A DNA stretch of 37,068 bases, from NCBI GenBank assembly GCA_003149565.1, contig QCWH01000072.1, positions 1 to 37,068 of the forward strand, given 5' to 3'. The DNA comes from Marivita sp. XM-24bin2. GTDB taxonomy: Bacteria > Pseudomonadota > Alphaproteobacteria > Rhodobacterales > Rhodobacteraceae. The notes under the pieces are model-generated. The model was not told the DNA's origin. It worked only from the letters and a program-made list of their open reading frames with translations, and ran no database searches. A program made the translations under genes and the position numbers. Below, in pieces: positions 7,166-15,748 of this stretch (its first letter is position 1; every line of letters starts with the position of its first letter).

Positions 7166-8167
7166 ATGCCATTCAATAGTAATTGGAGTGTTCGTGGCTC
7201 GCTGGCCGCACTGGCCCTTGGTGGCATGGCAGCCGCCAGCCCCGTCCTGGCCGAGGACATCCGCGTCCTTTCCAGCTTCGACACATCTCAACTGCCAACA
7301 TACTCCGTTCTTCAGCAGTATATGAACAACGTAGCAGAGATCGGTGAGGGCGACGTGACCTTCACTGTGTTTGGCCCGGAAGCTGTCCCGATCTTCGAAC
7401 AACTGGCACCTGTGTCCACCGGTGTTTTCGATGCGCTTTACACACACCCCGTGTTCCACGCCGGTGATGGTGGTCTCGCGCTTACCGTTGATGCGATTGA
7501 CGTCGACCCGATCGCACGGCGCGAGTCTGGAGTTTGGGAATACGTTGACCAGTTCTACCAGGAAACGCACGATCTGAAGATGGTCGCGATGATGTCCGTC
7601 AGCATGGAGGGGTATCACCTCTTCACCAAAGAACCGCTATCTGAATCCGGTGATTTGGCTGGCCGTAAAGTGCGCGGCACCCCAACCTATTTTGGCGTCA
7701 TCGAGGCGCTGGGAGCCGAGCCAGTGGTTTTGCCCGGATCCGAGATCTACTCGGCTCTTCAAACCGGTATCGTGGAAGGGGCTGGGTGGCCTGCCGCAGG
7801 CATGGTCAGCATGAAACACTATGAAGTCGCCAACTACCGTTTGCGTCCAACCTTTGGTGCGGCAACACAGCCGGTGTTCATCAATCTCGACGTCTGGAAC
7901 GGTCTGTCTGCCGAAGTGCAGGATATCCTTTTGGAAGCGGGTGAACTCACCGAACTTCAGATGCCCTGGATCGGAAACGCCATTCAAGCGGAAGAAGACG
8001 CCAAGCTGACTGAGCTAGGTGTGTCCGTTGAAACGCTGAGCACCGAGATGGCCGAAAAGGTGCAATCGGCGTTCATCTCAAGCATCTGGGATCTTGGCAA
8101 GGACTGCTGCGGAGACGCCGCTGCAGAGTTGCGCCAAATCGCATTGGATGCGGGCCTGACCGAATGA
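7166..8167 (+). CDS. TRAP transporter solute-binding protein, DctP type (system 1)
   Basis: This is the periplasmic receptor of a tripartite ATP-independent transporter. The 333-residue precursor begins with a Sec signal peptide (basic start, hydrophobic core, cleavage after SPVLA near residue 29). The mature part shows the DctP fold signatures: a GPEAVPIFEQLAPVSTGVFDALYTH segment, LAGRKVRGTP (the Arg that usually salt-bridges a carboxylate ligand) and YSALQTGIVEGAGWP. A C-terminal CC pair is unusual and may form a disulfide. The ligand is therefore probably an organic acid or a carboxylate-bearing amide. The stop overlaps the next gene by four bases. Confidence 0.93.
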   Translation: MPFNSNWSVRGSLAALALGGMAAASPVLAEDIRVLSSFDTSQLPTYSVLQQYMNNVAEIGEGDVTFTVFGPEAVPIFEQLAPVSTGVFDALYTHPVFHAGDGGLALTVDAIDVDPIARRESGVWEYVDQFYQETHDLKMVAMMSVSMEGYHLFTKEPLSESGDLAGRKVRGTPTYFGVIEALGAEPVVLPGSEIYSALQTGIVEGAGWPAAGMVSMKHYEVANYRLRPTFGAATQPVFINLDVWNGLSAEVQDILLEAGELTELQMPWIGNAIQAEEDAKLTELGVSVETLSTEMAEKVQSAFISSIWDLGKDCCGDAAAELRQIALDAGLTE

Positions 8168-8709
8168 AGGCCGCCGACCCCGTTCCGCCTGACAATCGGG
8201 GTCGGCAACCGTTTGTCGTTGCCGCGCTTGATCGTGTCACAGATGCAAGCCTATGGCTTGCCATGGCAGCGCTCGCGGCAATATTTTTCGCCTACAACAT
8301 AGAAGTCGTGCTGCGCTACGTGTTCGACAGCCCGACGCGTTGGTCGGCTGAATTTGTGTCGTACTTCCAGCTTGTCGCAACGTTCGCAGCCCTGCCAAAG
8401 CTCACCCGCGATGGCGGTCACGTCGCGGTTACCGTTTTGCTGGAGCGGCTGTCCCCACGGCTCCAACATACTGCTAGCATCGGCATCAGCCTACTGGGTG
8501 CGTTCATTTGTTGTGCGCTTGCCTGGATCGCCGCTGAAGAAACGCTGCGCCAGATCGAACGCGATGTGCGCATGATGGCCGCTATTCCGGTACCCAAGGC
8601 CGCTGTGTCGTGCTGGATGGTTTGGGGGCTTGCACTTGCGGCTCTCCAGTTTCTTCGGCTGGGCGTGTCACGCGCGCGCAAGCCCGTTTTGGATACAGCA
8701 TTATGTTGA
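8164..8709 (+). CDS. TRAP transporter small membrane subunit, DctQ type (system 1)
   Basis: A 181-residue inner-membrane protein with four predicted helices (about residues 33-55, 65-85, 103-125 and 148-168) and the DctQ features FAYNIEVVLRYVFDSPTRWSAEF and a GGHVAVTVLLERL loop. It bridges the binding protein and the large channel subunit. Its ATG overlaps the dctP stop (ATGA), and its end overlaps the dctM start by seven bases, so stoichiometric translation is likely. Confidence 0.92.
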   Translation: MKAADPVPPDNRGRQPFVVAALDRVTDASLWLAMAALAAIFFAYNIEVVLRYVFDSPTRWSAEFVSYFQLVATFAALPKLTRDGGHVAVTVLLERLSPRLQHTASIGISLLGAFICCALAWIAAEETLRQIERDVRMMAAIPVPKAAVSCWMVWGLALAALQFLRLGVSRARKPVLDTALC

Positions 8710-10004
8710 CCGGACCCGCCGCTCTGATCGGAGCAGCAACCCTAATCCTTGGGCTGTTCGTTTCGGGCATACCAATTTTCCTGTGCTTTCTCGCACTGAA
8801 TCTGATCGGGATTTGGGCTCTGCTTGGCGCGCCAGCCTTTCCAATGCTGATCAATTCGATGTTCGCGACCACGACGAACGGTCAGCTAACAGCCATCCCG
8901 CTCTTCGTCCTGATGGGCGAAATCCTTTTCCGTTCCGGCGCAACCGAGCGCATTTTTGAGGCGGTGGACCGTTTCATCGGTCGTCTCAAAGGTCGCCAAT
9001 ACATTCTCGCAGGAGCGCTCTCGGCAATTTTCGGCGCGTTGTCCGGCTCTAATATGGCTGTGGCTGCAATGATGGCGCGCACTGTGTTCCCTGGGATGAT
9101 CGCGCGCGGCTATGACAGAAAACTGTCTATTGGCATGATCCTCGGTGGGGCAAGCCTTGCCCCGGTCATCCCACCCAGCGTTCTAGTCATCATCATCGCG
9201 ACGCTGGCAAACGTGTCCGTCGCCGGTTTGCTGGTCGCCGGCGTCTTACCCGGCCTGATGCTTGCAGCTCTTTTCATTGGTTACGCGATGATCCGCATCC
9301 GGCTGAATCCCTCCCTCGCCCCGGACAGCTTAGAGCCGTCACGCAAGTTACCCATCGCAAGCGCTATTCTCTATTGCCTACCTTTTTTGGGGCTGATCGC
9401 GCTTGTTCTTGGGTTGATCCTGATGGGCGTCGCCACCCCATCGGAAAGTGCGGCCATAGGCGTGACCGGATCGCTGATGATTGCCGCGCTCTTCAAGCGG
9501 CTGTCTCTGGCACTGCTCAAAGACGCACTGCGAAGCGCGGCACTGATGACCGCGATGATCTTGATCATTATGGCGTCCTCCACACTGTTCAGCCAGCTGC
9601 TTGCCATCAGCGGTGCCAGCCGGCAGATCACCGCGCTGGTCAGCGCATTGGACCTATCACCGGCAATGATGGTGCTTGCTATGATGCTGATCGTCTTTGC
9701 GTTCTGCATGTTCGTTGATCAGGTCGCTGTCATGCTGATTGTGATCCCGATATACTTGCCTGTGATCACGCTGCTCCAGATCGATCCGTTGTGGTTCTGG
9801 ATGATGATGCTGCTTAACGTGACAGTGGGCGGAATAACGCCGCCTTTTGGTTACGCCATGTTCGCCTTCCGTGGCGCGGCAGAGGGGGTGAGCATGTCAG
9901 AACTGTTCCGCGCGTCGTGGGCTTTTGTCGGTCTTTTCATTCTTGGAATGCTCATCCTCGCCGCCGCACCCTGGCTTGCCACATGGCTGCCTGGATTTGT
10001 CTGA
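8703..10004 (+). CDS. TRAP transporter large permease, DctM type (system 1)
   Basis: A 433-residue polytopic protein that carries the sodium-driven transport. Family motifs are visible in order: the PLFVLMGEILFRSGATERIF segment, GALSGSNMAVAAMMARTVFPGM, GASLAPVIPPSVLVIIIA, LMGVATPSESAAIGVTGSL and, near the end, NVTVGGITPPFGYAMFAFRG. About twelve hydrophobic helices are present. An earlier in-frame ATG at 8610 would add 31 residues lying inside dctQ; the ATG at 8703 gives a normal length. It is the last gene of the first TRAP operon; about 110 bases follow before the GntR fusion gene. Confidence 0.93.
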   Translation: MLTGPAALIGAATLILGLFVSGIPIFLCFLALNLIGIWALLGAPAFPMLINSMFATTTNGQLTAIPLFVLMGEILFRSGATERIFEAVDRFIGRLKGRQYILAGALSAIFGALSGSNMAVAAMMARTVFPGMIARGYDRKLSIGMILGGASLAPVIPPSVLVIIIATLANVSVAGLLVAGVLPGLMLAALFIGYAMIRIRLNPSLAPDSLEPSRKLPIASAILYCLPFLGLIALVLGLILMGVATPSESAAIGVTGSLMIAALFKRLSLALLKDALRSAALMTAMILIIMASSTLFSQLLAISGASRQITALVSALDLSPAMMVLAMMLIVFAFCMFVDQVAVMLIVIPIYLPVITLLQIDPLWFWMMMLLNVTVGGITPPFGYAMFAFRGAAEGVSMSELFRASWAFVGLFILGMLILAAAPWLATWLPGFV

Positions 10005-10077
10005 TGGGTGGTGCTCATGGCTTTGATGATGTGCATCCTGATCCCAAAACATTGCCAAATTGGACAAAATTTTCCTT

Positions 10078-10096
10078 GTGATATATCAGATATCAC
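10078..10096. promoter_or_regulatory. Palindrome upstream of the GntR-dehydrogenase gene, putative operator
   Basis: GTGATAT and ATATCAC form a perfect 7-bp inverted repeat around five bases (ATCAG), 14 bases before the ATG of the GntR fusion gene. FCD-type GntR regulators usually bind such short AT-rich palindromes and regulate their own gene, so this is a likely autoregulatory site. No second full copy was seen before the following TRAP operon. Confidence 0.6.
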
Positions 10097-10110
10097 TTAA
10101 CATCTGAAAC

Positions 10111-11883
10111 ATGAGTGCCACTTCTGACTTTTCTCCAATTCCGACGAAACTGGCCGCAGCGTCCCGTCAAAAGCTGTCGGAACAGGCGCGTGACTGGATT
10201 CGAGAGCGGATTGTCACCGACGAATTTGCTTTTGGCCGCCCTTTACGTGAGTCTGACCTCTGTGCATATTTGAACATGAGTAAAAGCCCGATCCGTGAGG
10301 CTTTACTGGAACTCGCCCAAGAGGGACTAGTGGTAATGTCGCCCAACCGTGCTGCCCGGGTCATCAGCCTCGATAGCGGTGATGTGAAGGAGTTGGGCTA
10401 CCTGCGCGAAGTGCTGGAAACTCAGGCCATCGGCCTTGCCATCGCGCGGGACCGCGTCGGGCTGGCCAGCGGGATGGAGCGTTTCATCCAGCTGGGCGAG
10501 GCGGCGCTTGCAGATAATGATATTCCCGCCTTCGCGCGTGCCGATCAGGAATTTCACCTCGAAGCCTTCCGACGCTGTGGCAACCGCTACTTGGAGAAGT
10601 CTTTTCTCACGATCGCGTCACGGATTCAGTCTATCCGATCGCGTTTGACCGGAGACCAAAATCGCATCCGACGGTCTCATGCTACCCATGTCGCGATCCT
10701 TGAAGCGGTGCAGGCTGACGATGCCATGCGGGCCGCTGACCTGCTGGGCGAGCATATCCGCAGCAATGTGGCCGATTATACCGCCTTGCAATCGCCTGCT
10801 ACGGCTCAAGATCGACGCTGGCGCGTGCCTCTGGCGGAGATGGAGCGGTTTGCCAAACAAGCGCTTTCGAAACTCGGGACCGACGCCGACAGTGTTGGCG
10901 CCATTTTGCGGTCGCTCAGCCACGCCTCGCTGCACGGGGTCGATTCGCACGGCTACCGCCTGTTGCCGCACTACCTGAGCGCCATCGAGCATGGGCGCGT
11001 CCATCCGGCTCCCGACATAAGGATCGAAAAGAAATCCGATTCTGTTGCAATACTCGATGCGTGTAACGGCCACGGCGCGCGCGCTACCTTTGCAGCGGCG
11101 GATGCGGCGGTTTCAATGGCTGCCAACGTAGGAGTCGGTGCGGTCGCCATCCGCAGGTCGTCGCATTTCGGAGCGGCAGGGGCCTATGCGCTTGCCATTG
11201 CACAAGAGCGCATGATTGGGTTGTGTGTTTGCAACTCTGATCCCTTCGTGCGTCTTCATGGTGGGGCAGAGCCATTTCACGGAACAAATCCGATTGCCTT
11301 CGCCGCCAGCACAGGATCGGAGACTCCGCCGTGGCTGTTCGATATGGCGACCAGCGCGATACCCTACAATAAGGTGCAATTGGCCCAGTCATTGGGGGCT
11401 GCTCTGCCTGCGGGGACGGCGTCCGACAGTAACGGGATCGACACTGAGGTGCCCGAACTTGTAAAGATGCTGGCTCCGTTGGGCGGCGCATTCGGATATA
11501 AAGGTGCAGGTCTCGCCGGGATTCCCGAAATCCTGTCTACCGCTCTTTCCGATTCACCCCTGAGCTTAGAGATTCCTCCGATGATCTCGGAGGACATGTC
11601 CACGCCGCGAGGGCTTGGAGCTTTTGTGCTGGCAATAGATCCCGACGCATTTATGGGGCGCAGTGTTTGCGAGGCAGTGGTCCGGCGGTATCGAGACAGC
11701 ATTCGGCAGTCGCTGACGGCGCCGTCTGAAAAGGTAATGGCGGCCGGCGATCGCGAGTGGGCTGAGGCTGAGCACAGATTGATGAATGGCATTGCAATCG
11801 ACCAAACAACGGTGACTGCATTGAATACCTTTGCCGGACATCGCGAAATTCCACCGCTCAACTGCGAGGAATCATCGCACTGA
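10111..11883 (+). CDS. Fusion protein: GntR/FCD regulator joined to Ldh2-type (malate/L-lactate/AllD-like) dehydrogenase
   Basis: One uninterrupted 590-residue frame holds two complete-looking parts. Residues 20-85 are a GntR winged helix (ESDLCAYLNMSKSPIREALLELAQEGLV), and about 90-228 an FCD ligand domain with the metal ligands Asp145, His149, His193 and His215. Residues 238-590 match the Ldh2 family of NAD(P)-dependent 2-hydroxyacid dehydrogenases (AllD, sulfolactate and malate dehydrogenases): SHASLHGVDSHGYRLLPHY, RRSSHFGAAGAYALA, FHGTNPIAFAAS, LFDMATS and PLGGAFGYKGAGLAG. The active-site His of the DSHG motif (His280) is present. The linker is short (about 228-238). Family members are normally separate proteins of about 230 and 350 residues. 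It could be a regulator that senses or metabolises its own 2-keto/2-hydroxy acid ligand; the next genes encode a TRAP importer. Confidence 0.88.
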   Translation: MSATSDFSPIPTKLAAASRQKLSEQARDWIRERIVTDEFAFGRPLRESDLCAYLNMSKSPIREALLELAQEGLVVMSPNRAARVISLDSGDVKELGYLREVLETQAIGLAIARDRVGLASGMERFIQLGEAALADNDIPAFARADQEFHLEAFRRCGNRYLEKSFLTIASRIQSIRSRLTGDQNRIRRSHATHVAILEAVQADDAMRAADLLGEHIRSNVADYTALQSPATAQDRRWRVPLAEMERFAKQALSKLGTDADSVGAILRSLSHASLHGVDSHGYRLLPHYLSAIEHGRVHPAPDIRIEKKSDSVAILDACNGHGARATFAAADAAVSMAANVGVGAVAIRRSSHFGAAGAYALAIAQERMIGLCVCNSDPFVRLHGGAEPFHGTNPIAFAASTGSETPPWLFDMATSAIPYNKVQLAQSLGAALPAGTASDSNGIDTEVPELVKMLAPLGGAFGYKGAGLAGIPEILSTALSDSPLSLEIPPMISEDMSTPRGLGAFVLAIDPDAFMGRSVCEAVVRRYRDSIRQSLTAPSEKVMAAGDREWAEAEHRLMNGIAIDQTTVTALNTFAGHREIPPLNCEESSH

Positions 11884-11924
11884 TCGGTGATGGATGAAGA
11901 CGTTTAACAGGGAGGAACTTACTA

Positions 11925-12923
11925 ATGACCATCAAGACCACAGTATTGACTGCCACGCTTACATGTACGACGGCGCTGGGTTTGGCGTTACCAGCCGCCG
12001 CTCAGGACGCGGATCGCGTGCTGAAATGGGCGCATGTCTACGAAGCCAGCGAACCATATCACACGTGCGCCGTCGAAGCGGGCGACAAGCTTGCAGAGGC
12101 AACCGATAACCGCCTCGGTATCGAGGTGTTCCCGGCGTCCTCGTTGGGTAAGGAAGTCGATATCAACGAAGGTCTCGGCCTTGGTACTGTCGACATCATT
12201 TGGACGGGGCAGCTCTTTGCCGGTCGGTCTTACGGACCGATTGCTATCGGCGGGGCGCCCTTCATGTTCCGTGATTACGATCACTGGGATGCCTACCGCA
12301 ACAGTGATCTCTTCGGCGAAATGCTGCAGGGATACAACGACGCTACCGGCAACCAAGCCCTGACACTGGCGTATTACGGCGCACGGCACACCACGTCGAA
12401 CATGCCGATCCAGTCGCCTGAAGATATGAAAGACATGAAGCTGCGGGTGCCGAACGCGCCGCTTTATATGATGTTCCCGCGCGCCGTGGATGCCAACCCA
12501 ACGCCGATTGCCTTCGCGGAAGTGTATCTCGCCTTGCAACAAGGCACGGTCGATGGACAAGAAAACCCTCTGCCGACTATTCAGGCCAAGAAATTCTATG
12601 AAGTGCAGTCAGACATCAACCTGACCGGACACATTGTGGATTCTTTGCTCGGTATCGTTGGCGGACCTACATGGGGCAGTCTCGATGCCGCTGATCAGGA
12701 AACATTGGCAGATGTCATCACGGAAACATCCGCCTGCGTCACAACGCAGATCCGGGAAGCTGAGGCAGAGCTGGCAGACTGGTTCCGCGAACAGGGCGTC
12801 AATGTGAACGAAGTCGATGTGACACCGTTCCGTGAGGCGGTGATGGAAATGCACAACGGCGATATGGCGACCTGGGATCAGGAGACCTATGACCGGCTGC
12901 AGGCCATCGGGGCCGAAGGTTGA
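11925..12923 (+). CDS. TRAP transporter solute-binding protein, DctP type (system 2)
   Basis: Periplasmic receptor of a second TRAP system. The 332-residue precursor has a Sec signal peptide ending near ALPAAAQ (residue 27), a strong AGGGAGG-like ribosome-binding site (AGGGAGGAA) before the ATG, and the DctP signatures WAHVYEASEPYHTCAVEAGDKL, MKDMKLRVPNAPLYM (conserved carboxylate-binding Arg), TPIAFAEVYLALQQGTVDGQENP. The last pattern is strongly conserved in C4-dicarboxylate/2-hydroxyacid-type receptors. It follows the GntR-dehydrogenase fusion gene by 41 bases on the same strand, so a hydroxy acid used by that dehydrogenase is a reasonable substrate guess. A hairpin after its stop probably raises its level above the membrane subunits. 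Confidence 0.94.
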   Translation: MTIKTTVLTATLTCTTALGLALPAAAQDADRVLKWAHVYEASEPYHTCAVEAGDKLAEATDNRLGIEVFPASSLGKEVDINEGLGLGTVDIIWTGQLFAGRSYGPIAIGGAPFMFRDYDHWDAYRNSDLFGEMLQGYNDATGNQALTLAYYGARHTTSNMPIQSPEDMKDMKLRVPNAPLYMMFPRAVDANPTPIAFAEVYLALQQGTVDGQENPLPTIQAKKFYEVQSDINLTGHIVDSLLGIVGGPTWGSLDAADQETLADVITETSACVTTQIREAEAELADWFREQGVNVNEVDVTPFREAVMEMHNGDMATWDQETYDRLQAIGAEG

Positions 12924-12947
12924 TCGCCTAACACTGGCTTGACGACC

Positions 12948-12975
12948 AAGGGCCGCGCCACCGCGTGCGGCCCTT
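12948..12975 (+). terminator. Hairpin between dctP and dctQ of TRAP system 2
   Basis: AAGGGCCGC and GCGGCCCTT make a perfect 9-bp GC-rich stem with a 10-base loop, followed by CTTCT. It sits in the 89-base gap after the binding-protein gene. Such structures in transporter operons partly stop transcription or protect the upstream message, giving more binding protein than membrane subunits. Confidence 0.65.
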
Positions 12976-13012
12976 CTTCTGTCCAAACAAATCCACGTAA
13001 GAGGTTCCGCCG

Positions 13013-13579
13013 ATGTCGGGAATTCAGGATGAGCTGCAAGTGACCAAGATCGAGGTGGAAGAGGATGACTCGGAAATCGACCTCAAGGATATCTCCAAAG
13101 AGGACTACATCATCCTCGCGATTTTCTGGCTCTTGGCCTTCGTCGTGTTTCTTCAGTTTTTCACGCGCTACGTTCTGAACAATTCTCTTGGCTGGACCGA
13201 GGAAATCGCGCGTTTCATGTTGATTGCGCTGACCTTTACAGGATCGATCATGGCCGCGCGCAAGAATTCGCATATCGCGGTGGAATTCCTGTACCGTTAT
13301 GTCCCACGGTCGCTGAGACGAGTGGCGCAATTTGCGATTGACGGTCTCGCCACGGTTTTCTTCGCGGGCATGACCTATCTGACCGTCCAGCTTGCAGGGC
13401 GCACATCGCAATTGATGGTGTCCATCGAAGTGCCGAAATCGGCCGTCTACTACTTTGTGGCGATCTGTTTTGCCGTAATGACGTTTTATTCTTTGCGGAA
13501 CTGGATCAAGCATGTGCGAGACGGCACCAGCCGACTGATCGATCCGGATGATTTCGACGATCTCAAAGGGGCAGATTGA
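13013..13579 (+). CDS. TRAP transporter small membrane subunit, DctQ type (system 2)
   Basis: A 188-residue membrane protein with four hydrophobic helices (about residues 32-52, 66-84, 104-126 and 140-160). It carries the DctQ features LQFFTRYVLNNSLGWTEEIARFMLIALTFTGS and a KNSHIAVEFLYRYVP loop. It has an unusual acidic N-terminal tail of about 30 residues (VEEDDSEIDLKDISKED) and an acidic C-terminus (DPDDFDDLKGAD), which may contact cytoplasmic partners. It follows the hairpin after dctP and ends four bases before dctM. Confidence 0.92.
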   Translation: MSGIQDELQVTKIEVEEDDSEIDLKDISKEDYIILAIFWLLAFVVFLQFFTRYVLNNSLGWTEEIARFMLIALTFTGSIMAARKNSHIAVEFLYRYVPRSLRRVAQFAIDGLATVFFAGMTYLTVQLAGRTSQLMVSIEVPKSAVYYFVAICFAVMTFYSLRNWIKHVRDGTSRLIDPDDFDDLKGAD

Positions 13580-13583
13580 TCAT

Positions 13584-14861
13584 ATGACATTTACGGTTTT
13601 ATTCCTCGTCATCGGCGCCCTTCTGGTATGCGGTGTACCTGTGGCCATTGCTCTCATCGGGGGCTCTGCGCTTTTTATCCTGACGGGCGATGTGCCGCCG
13701 CTCATTGTGGCGCACAGGGTCATCAACGGTGTGGACAGCTTTCCACTGCTGGCCGTGCCGTTCTTCATTCTTGCCGGTAATCTGATGAACAGCGCTGGTA
13801 TCACTGAACGGATCTTCAGCTTTGCGCTTGCGCTTGTGGGCTGGATGCGCGGCGGTCTGGGCCACGTGAATGTGGGCGCGTCGGTGATCTTTGCCGGCAT
13901 GTCCGGCGCGGCGGTGGCGGATGCTGGTGGTCTTGGCTCGATTGAAATCAAGGCGATGCGGGACGCGGGGTACGATCCCGGCTTTGCCGTTGGCATCACC
14001 GCCGCTTCTTCGACCATCGGTCCGATTATCCCGCCGTCATTGCCGATGGTGATCTACGGCGTGGTATCGGGTGCCTCAATCGGGCAATTGTTTGCGGCGG
14101 GGTTCATCCCGGGCCTGGTGATGGCGCTGTCGCTGATGCTTATGGTTGCGTATTACGCGAGAGTGCGGAACTTTAAACGCGATCAGCCCTTCGCTCTGAA
14201 GCTGCTACGCGTGACCTTCCAGAGGGCTTTTCTGTCGCTGTTGACGCCTGTGATCATCGTCGGCGGGATCCTTTCAGGCGCGTTCACTCCGACCGAAGCG
14301 GCCATTGCCGCCTGCGCCTACGCGCTGTTCCTGGGCCTTGTTGTTTACCGGACGCTGACGCTCAAGCGGTTCCTGCGGGTCAGCTTTGATACGATCGAAA
14401 CTACGGCAGTGGTGCTTTTCGTTGTGGCGGCTGCGTCGATATTTGCGTGGATTCTTACATCAAACCGTGTGCCCGAAGCGGCGGCGACCGTCTTGCTGGC
14501 GCTGTCGGACCGACCTTGGGTAATCTTGTTGCTTATCAACCTTATATTGCTGGTCGTGGGCTGCTTCATGGAAACGGTGGCAGCGATCACCATCCTAGTT
14601 CCGGTGCTCTTACCGGTCGCTGTCGAGCTTGGGATCGATCCGGTGCATTTCGGTGTCATCATGGTGCTCAACCTCATGCTGGGTCTTTTGACGCCTCCGG
14701 TGGGTATGGTGCTGTACGTTCTGAGCCGGGTGTCAGGCGTGCGTTTTGAGACATGCGTTGTGTCAACCGCGCCGTTCCTCATTCCGCTGGTGGCGTGCCT
14801 GTTGCTTATGACCTTTGTTCCGAGCATTGCGATGTGGCTTCCCACGCTGATCTACCGGTGA
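13584..14861 (+). CDS. TRAP transporter large permease, DctM type (system 2)
   Basis: A 425-residue polytopic channel subunit with about twelve helices. Motifs: PFFILAGNLMNSAGITERIF, GMSGAAVADAGGLGSIEIKAM, AASSTIGPIIPPSLPMVIYG, FTPTEAAIAACAYALFLG and NLMLGLLTPPVGMVLYVLSRVSG, all normal for DctM and well conserved. The chosen ATG at 13584 lies just after the dctQ stop; the in-frame ATG at 13548 would lie inside dctQ. It ends the second TRAP operon and converges with a leftward SDR gene 41 bases away. Confidence 0.94.
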   Translation: MTFTVLFLVIGALLVCGVPVAIALIGGSALFILTGDVPPLIVAHRVINGVDSFPLLAVPFFILAGNLMNSAGITERIFSFALALVGWMRGGLGHVNVGASVIFAGMSGAAVADAGGLGSIEIKAMRDAGYDPGFAVGITAASSTIGPIIPPSLPMVIYGVVSGASIGQLFAAGFIPGLVMALSLMLMVAYYARVRNFKRDQPFALKLLRVTFQRAFLSLLTPVIIVGGILSGAFTPTEAAIAACAYALFLGLVVYRTLTLKRFLRVSFDTIETTAVVLFVVAAASIFAWILTSNRVPEAAATVLLALSDRPWVILLLINLILLVVGCFMETVAAITILVPVLLPVAVELGIDPVHFGVIMVLNLMLGLLTPPVGMVLYVLSRVSGVRFETCVVSTAPFLIPLVACLLLMTFVPSIAMWLPTLIYR

Positions 14862-14873
14862 CGGATGGCGCGC

Positions 14874-14912
14874 GCTGTCCTGCCGCTTCTCCGATCTGCT
14901 GGTCAGGACAGC
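14874..14912. terminator. Inverted repeat between convergent TRAP and SDR genes
   Basis: GCTGTCCTG and CAGGACAGC form a perfect 9-bp stem with a 21-base loop. The right arm overlaps the stop of the leftward SDR and the left arm lies 12 bases beyond the dctM stop. ATTTGTGTGT follows on the plus strand. The convergent arrangement fits a shared terminator, although the loop is long. Confidence 0.4.
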
Positions 14913-15670
14913 ATTTGTGTGTCGCCGCAGACAGAGATGGCTTGTCCCGACACCGCAGCGCCCATCGGGCTGGCAAGGTAAAGCACTTGGTTAGCGATAT
15001 CTTCGGGCTGTACGTATCTACCCGTGGACGTAGCGCGCAGTGCGTCGGCCTCGACTTCCTCAAAGCTGCGCCCCTGCCGGTCGGCCTTGGCTTGCAGGAC
15101 GCGCTTCTGGCGCGCACCGGCGACAATTCCGGGCAACACCGCGTTTACCCGCACCCCATACGGCCCCAGTTCTATCGACAGAGACTTGGTCAGACCGATC
15201 ACCCCCCATTTCGCTGCCGCGTAGGGGGTGCGCAAACCAAAACCCAAGCGCCCCGCCAGCGACGACAGGTTTATGATGGCCGCATTGTCACTGCGGCGGA
15301 GCGCGGGGGCGGCAGTGCGCACTGTGAGGAACTGCGATGTAAGGCACACACGCAAGCATTCATCCCACGCTTCGGGCGTGATCTCGTCCACAGGGGAGGT
15401 TGGACCGGCGATACCTGCATTGTTCACAAGCGTATCGAGCCCGCCCATTTCGCTGATAGCCTCAGCGATGAACTTTTCGACATGGGCCGTGTTGCCCATG
15501 TCAGCCTGCGCACCGGTCATCCCTTGTGGCAGATCCGTCAGTGTCGACGCGTCGATATCGCAGATATGCACGCGCGCGCCTTCGGCGAGGAACGCTTCGG
15601 CGATGGCCCGACCAATCCCCGCTCCTGCCCCGGTGACGATGACGCGTGCGCCCTTCAGTCCAAATCCCAT
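14903..15670 (-). CDS. SDR family oxidoreductase, partner of the BKACE gene
   Basis: A 255-residue NAD(P)-dependent short-chain dehydrogenase with TGAGAGIG at the nucleotide site, an acidic Asp after the second strand (HICDID) that favours NAD, a proper NNAG, a catalytic Ser in NLSSLAG and the YAAAK pair. The start at 15670 follows GGAGGGAAAC; an earlier in-frame ATG would place that ribosome-binding site inside the gene. It is divergent from the BKACE gene, 78 bases apart. SDRs in such places commonly oxidise a 3-hydroxy acid to the 3-keto acid that BKACE then cleaves, as in carnitine-type pathways, but the true substrate is not visible here. Confidence 0.9.
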   Translation of the reverse strand: MGFGLKGARVIVTGAGAGIGRAIAEAFLAEGARVHICDIDASTLTDLPQGMTGAQADMGNTAHVEKFIAEAISEMGGLDTLVNNAGIAGPTSPVDEITPEAWDECLRVCLTSQFLTVRTAAPALRRSDNAAIINLSSLAGRLGFGLRTPYAAAKWGVIGLTKSLSIELGPYGVRVNAVLPGIVAGARQKRVLQAKADRQGRSFEEVEADALRATSTGRYVQPEDIANQVLYLASPMGAAVSGQAISVCGDTQMLS

Positions 15671-15748
15671 TTCACGTTTCCCTCCACTCAATGTCCAGAT
15701 GCCAAGCTATGGAGTTCTGAGGCAAAGCAAAACCATTAAGGTGATACA

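Noticed and set aside
14753-15739. A 328-codon plus-strand open frame across the leftward SDR gene
   Set aside because: It mirrors the SDR coding region, which has all SDR motifs on the minus strand. The plus frame has no family likeness.
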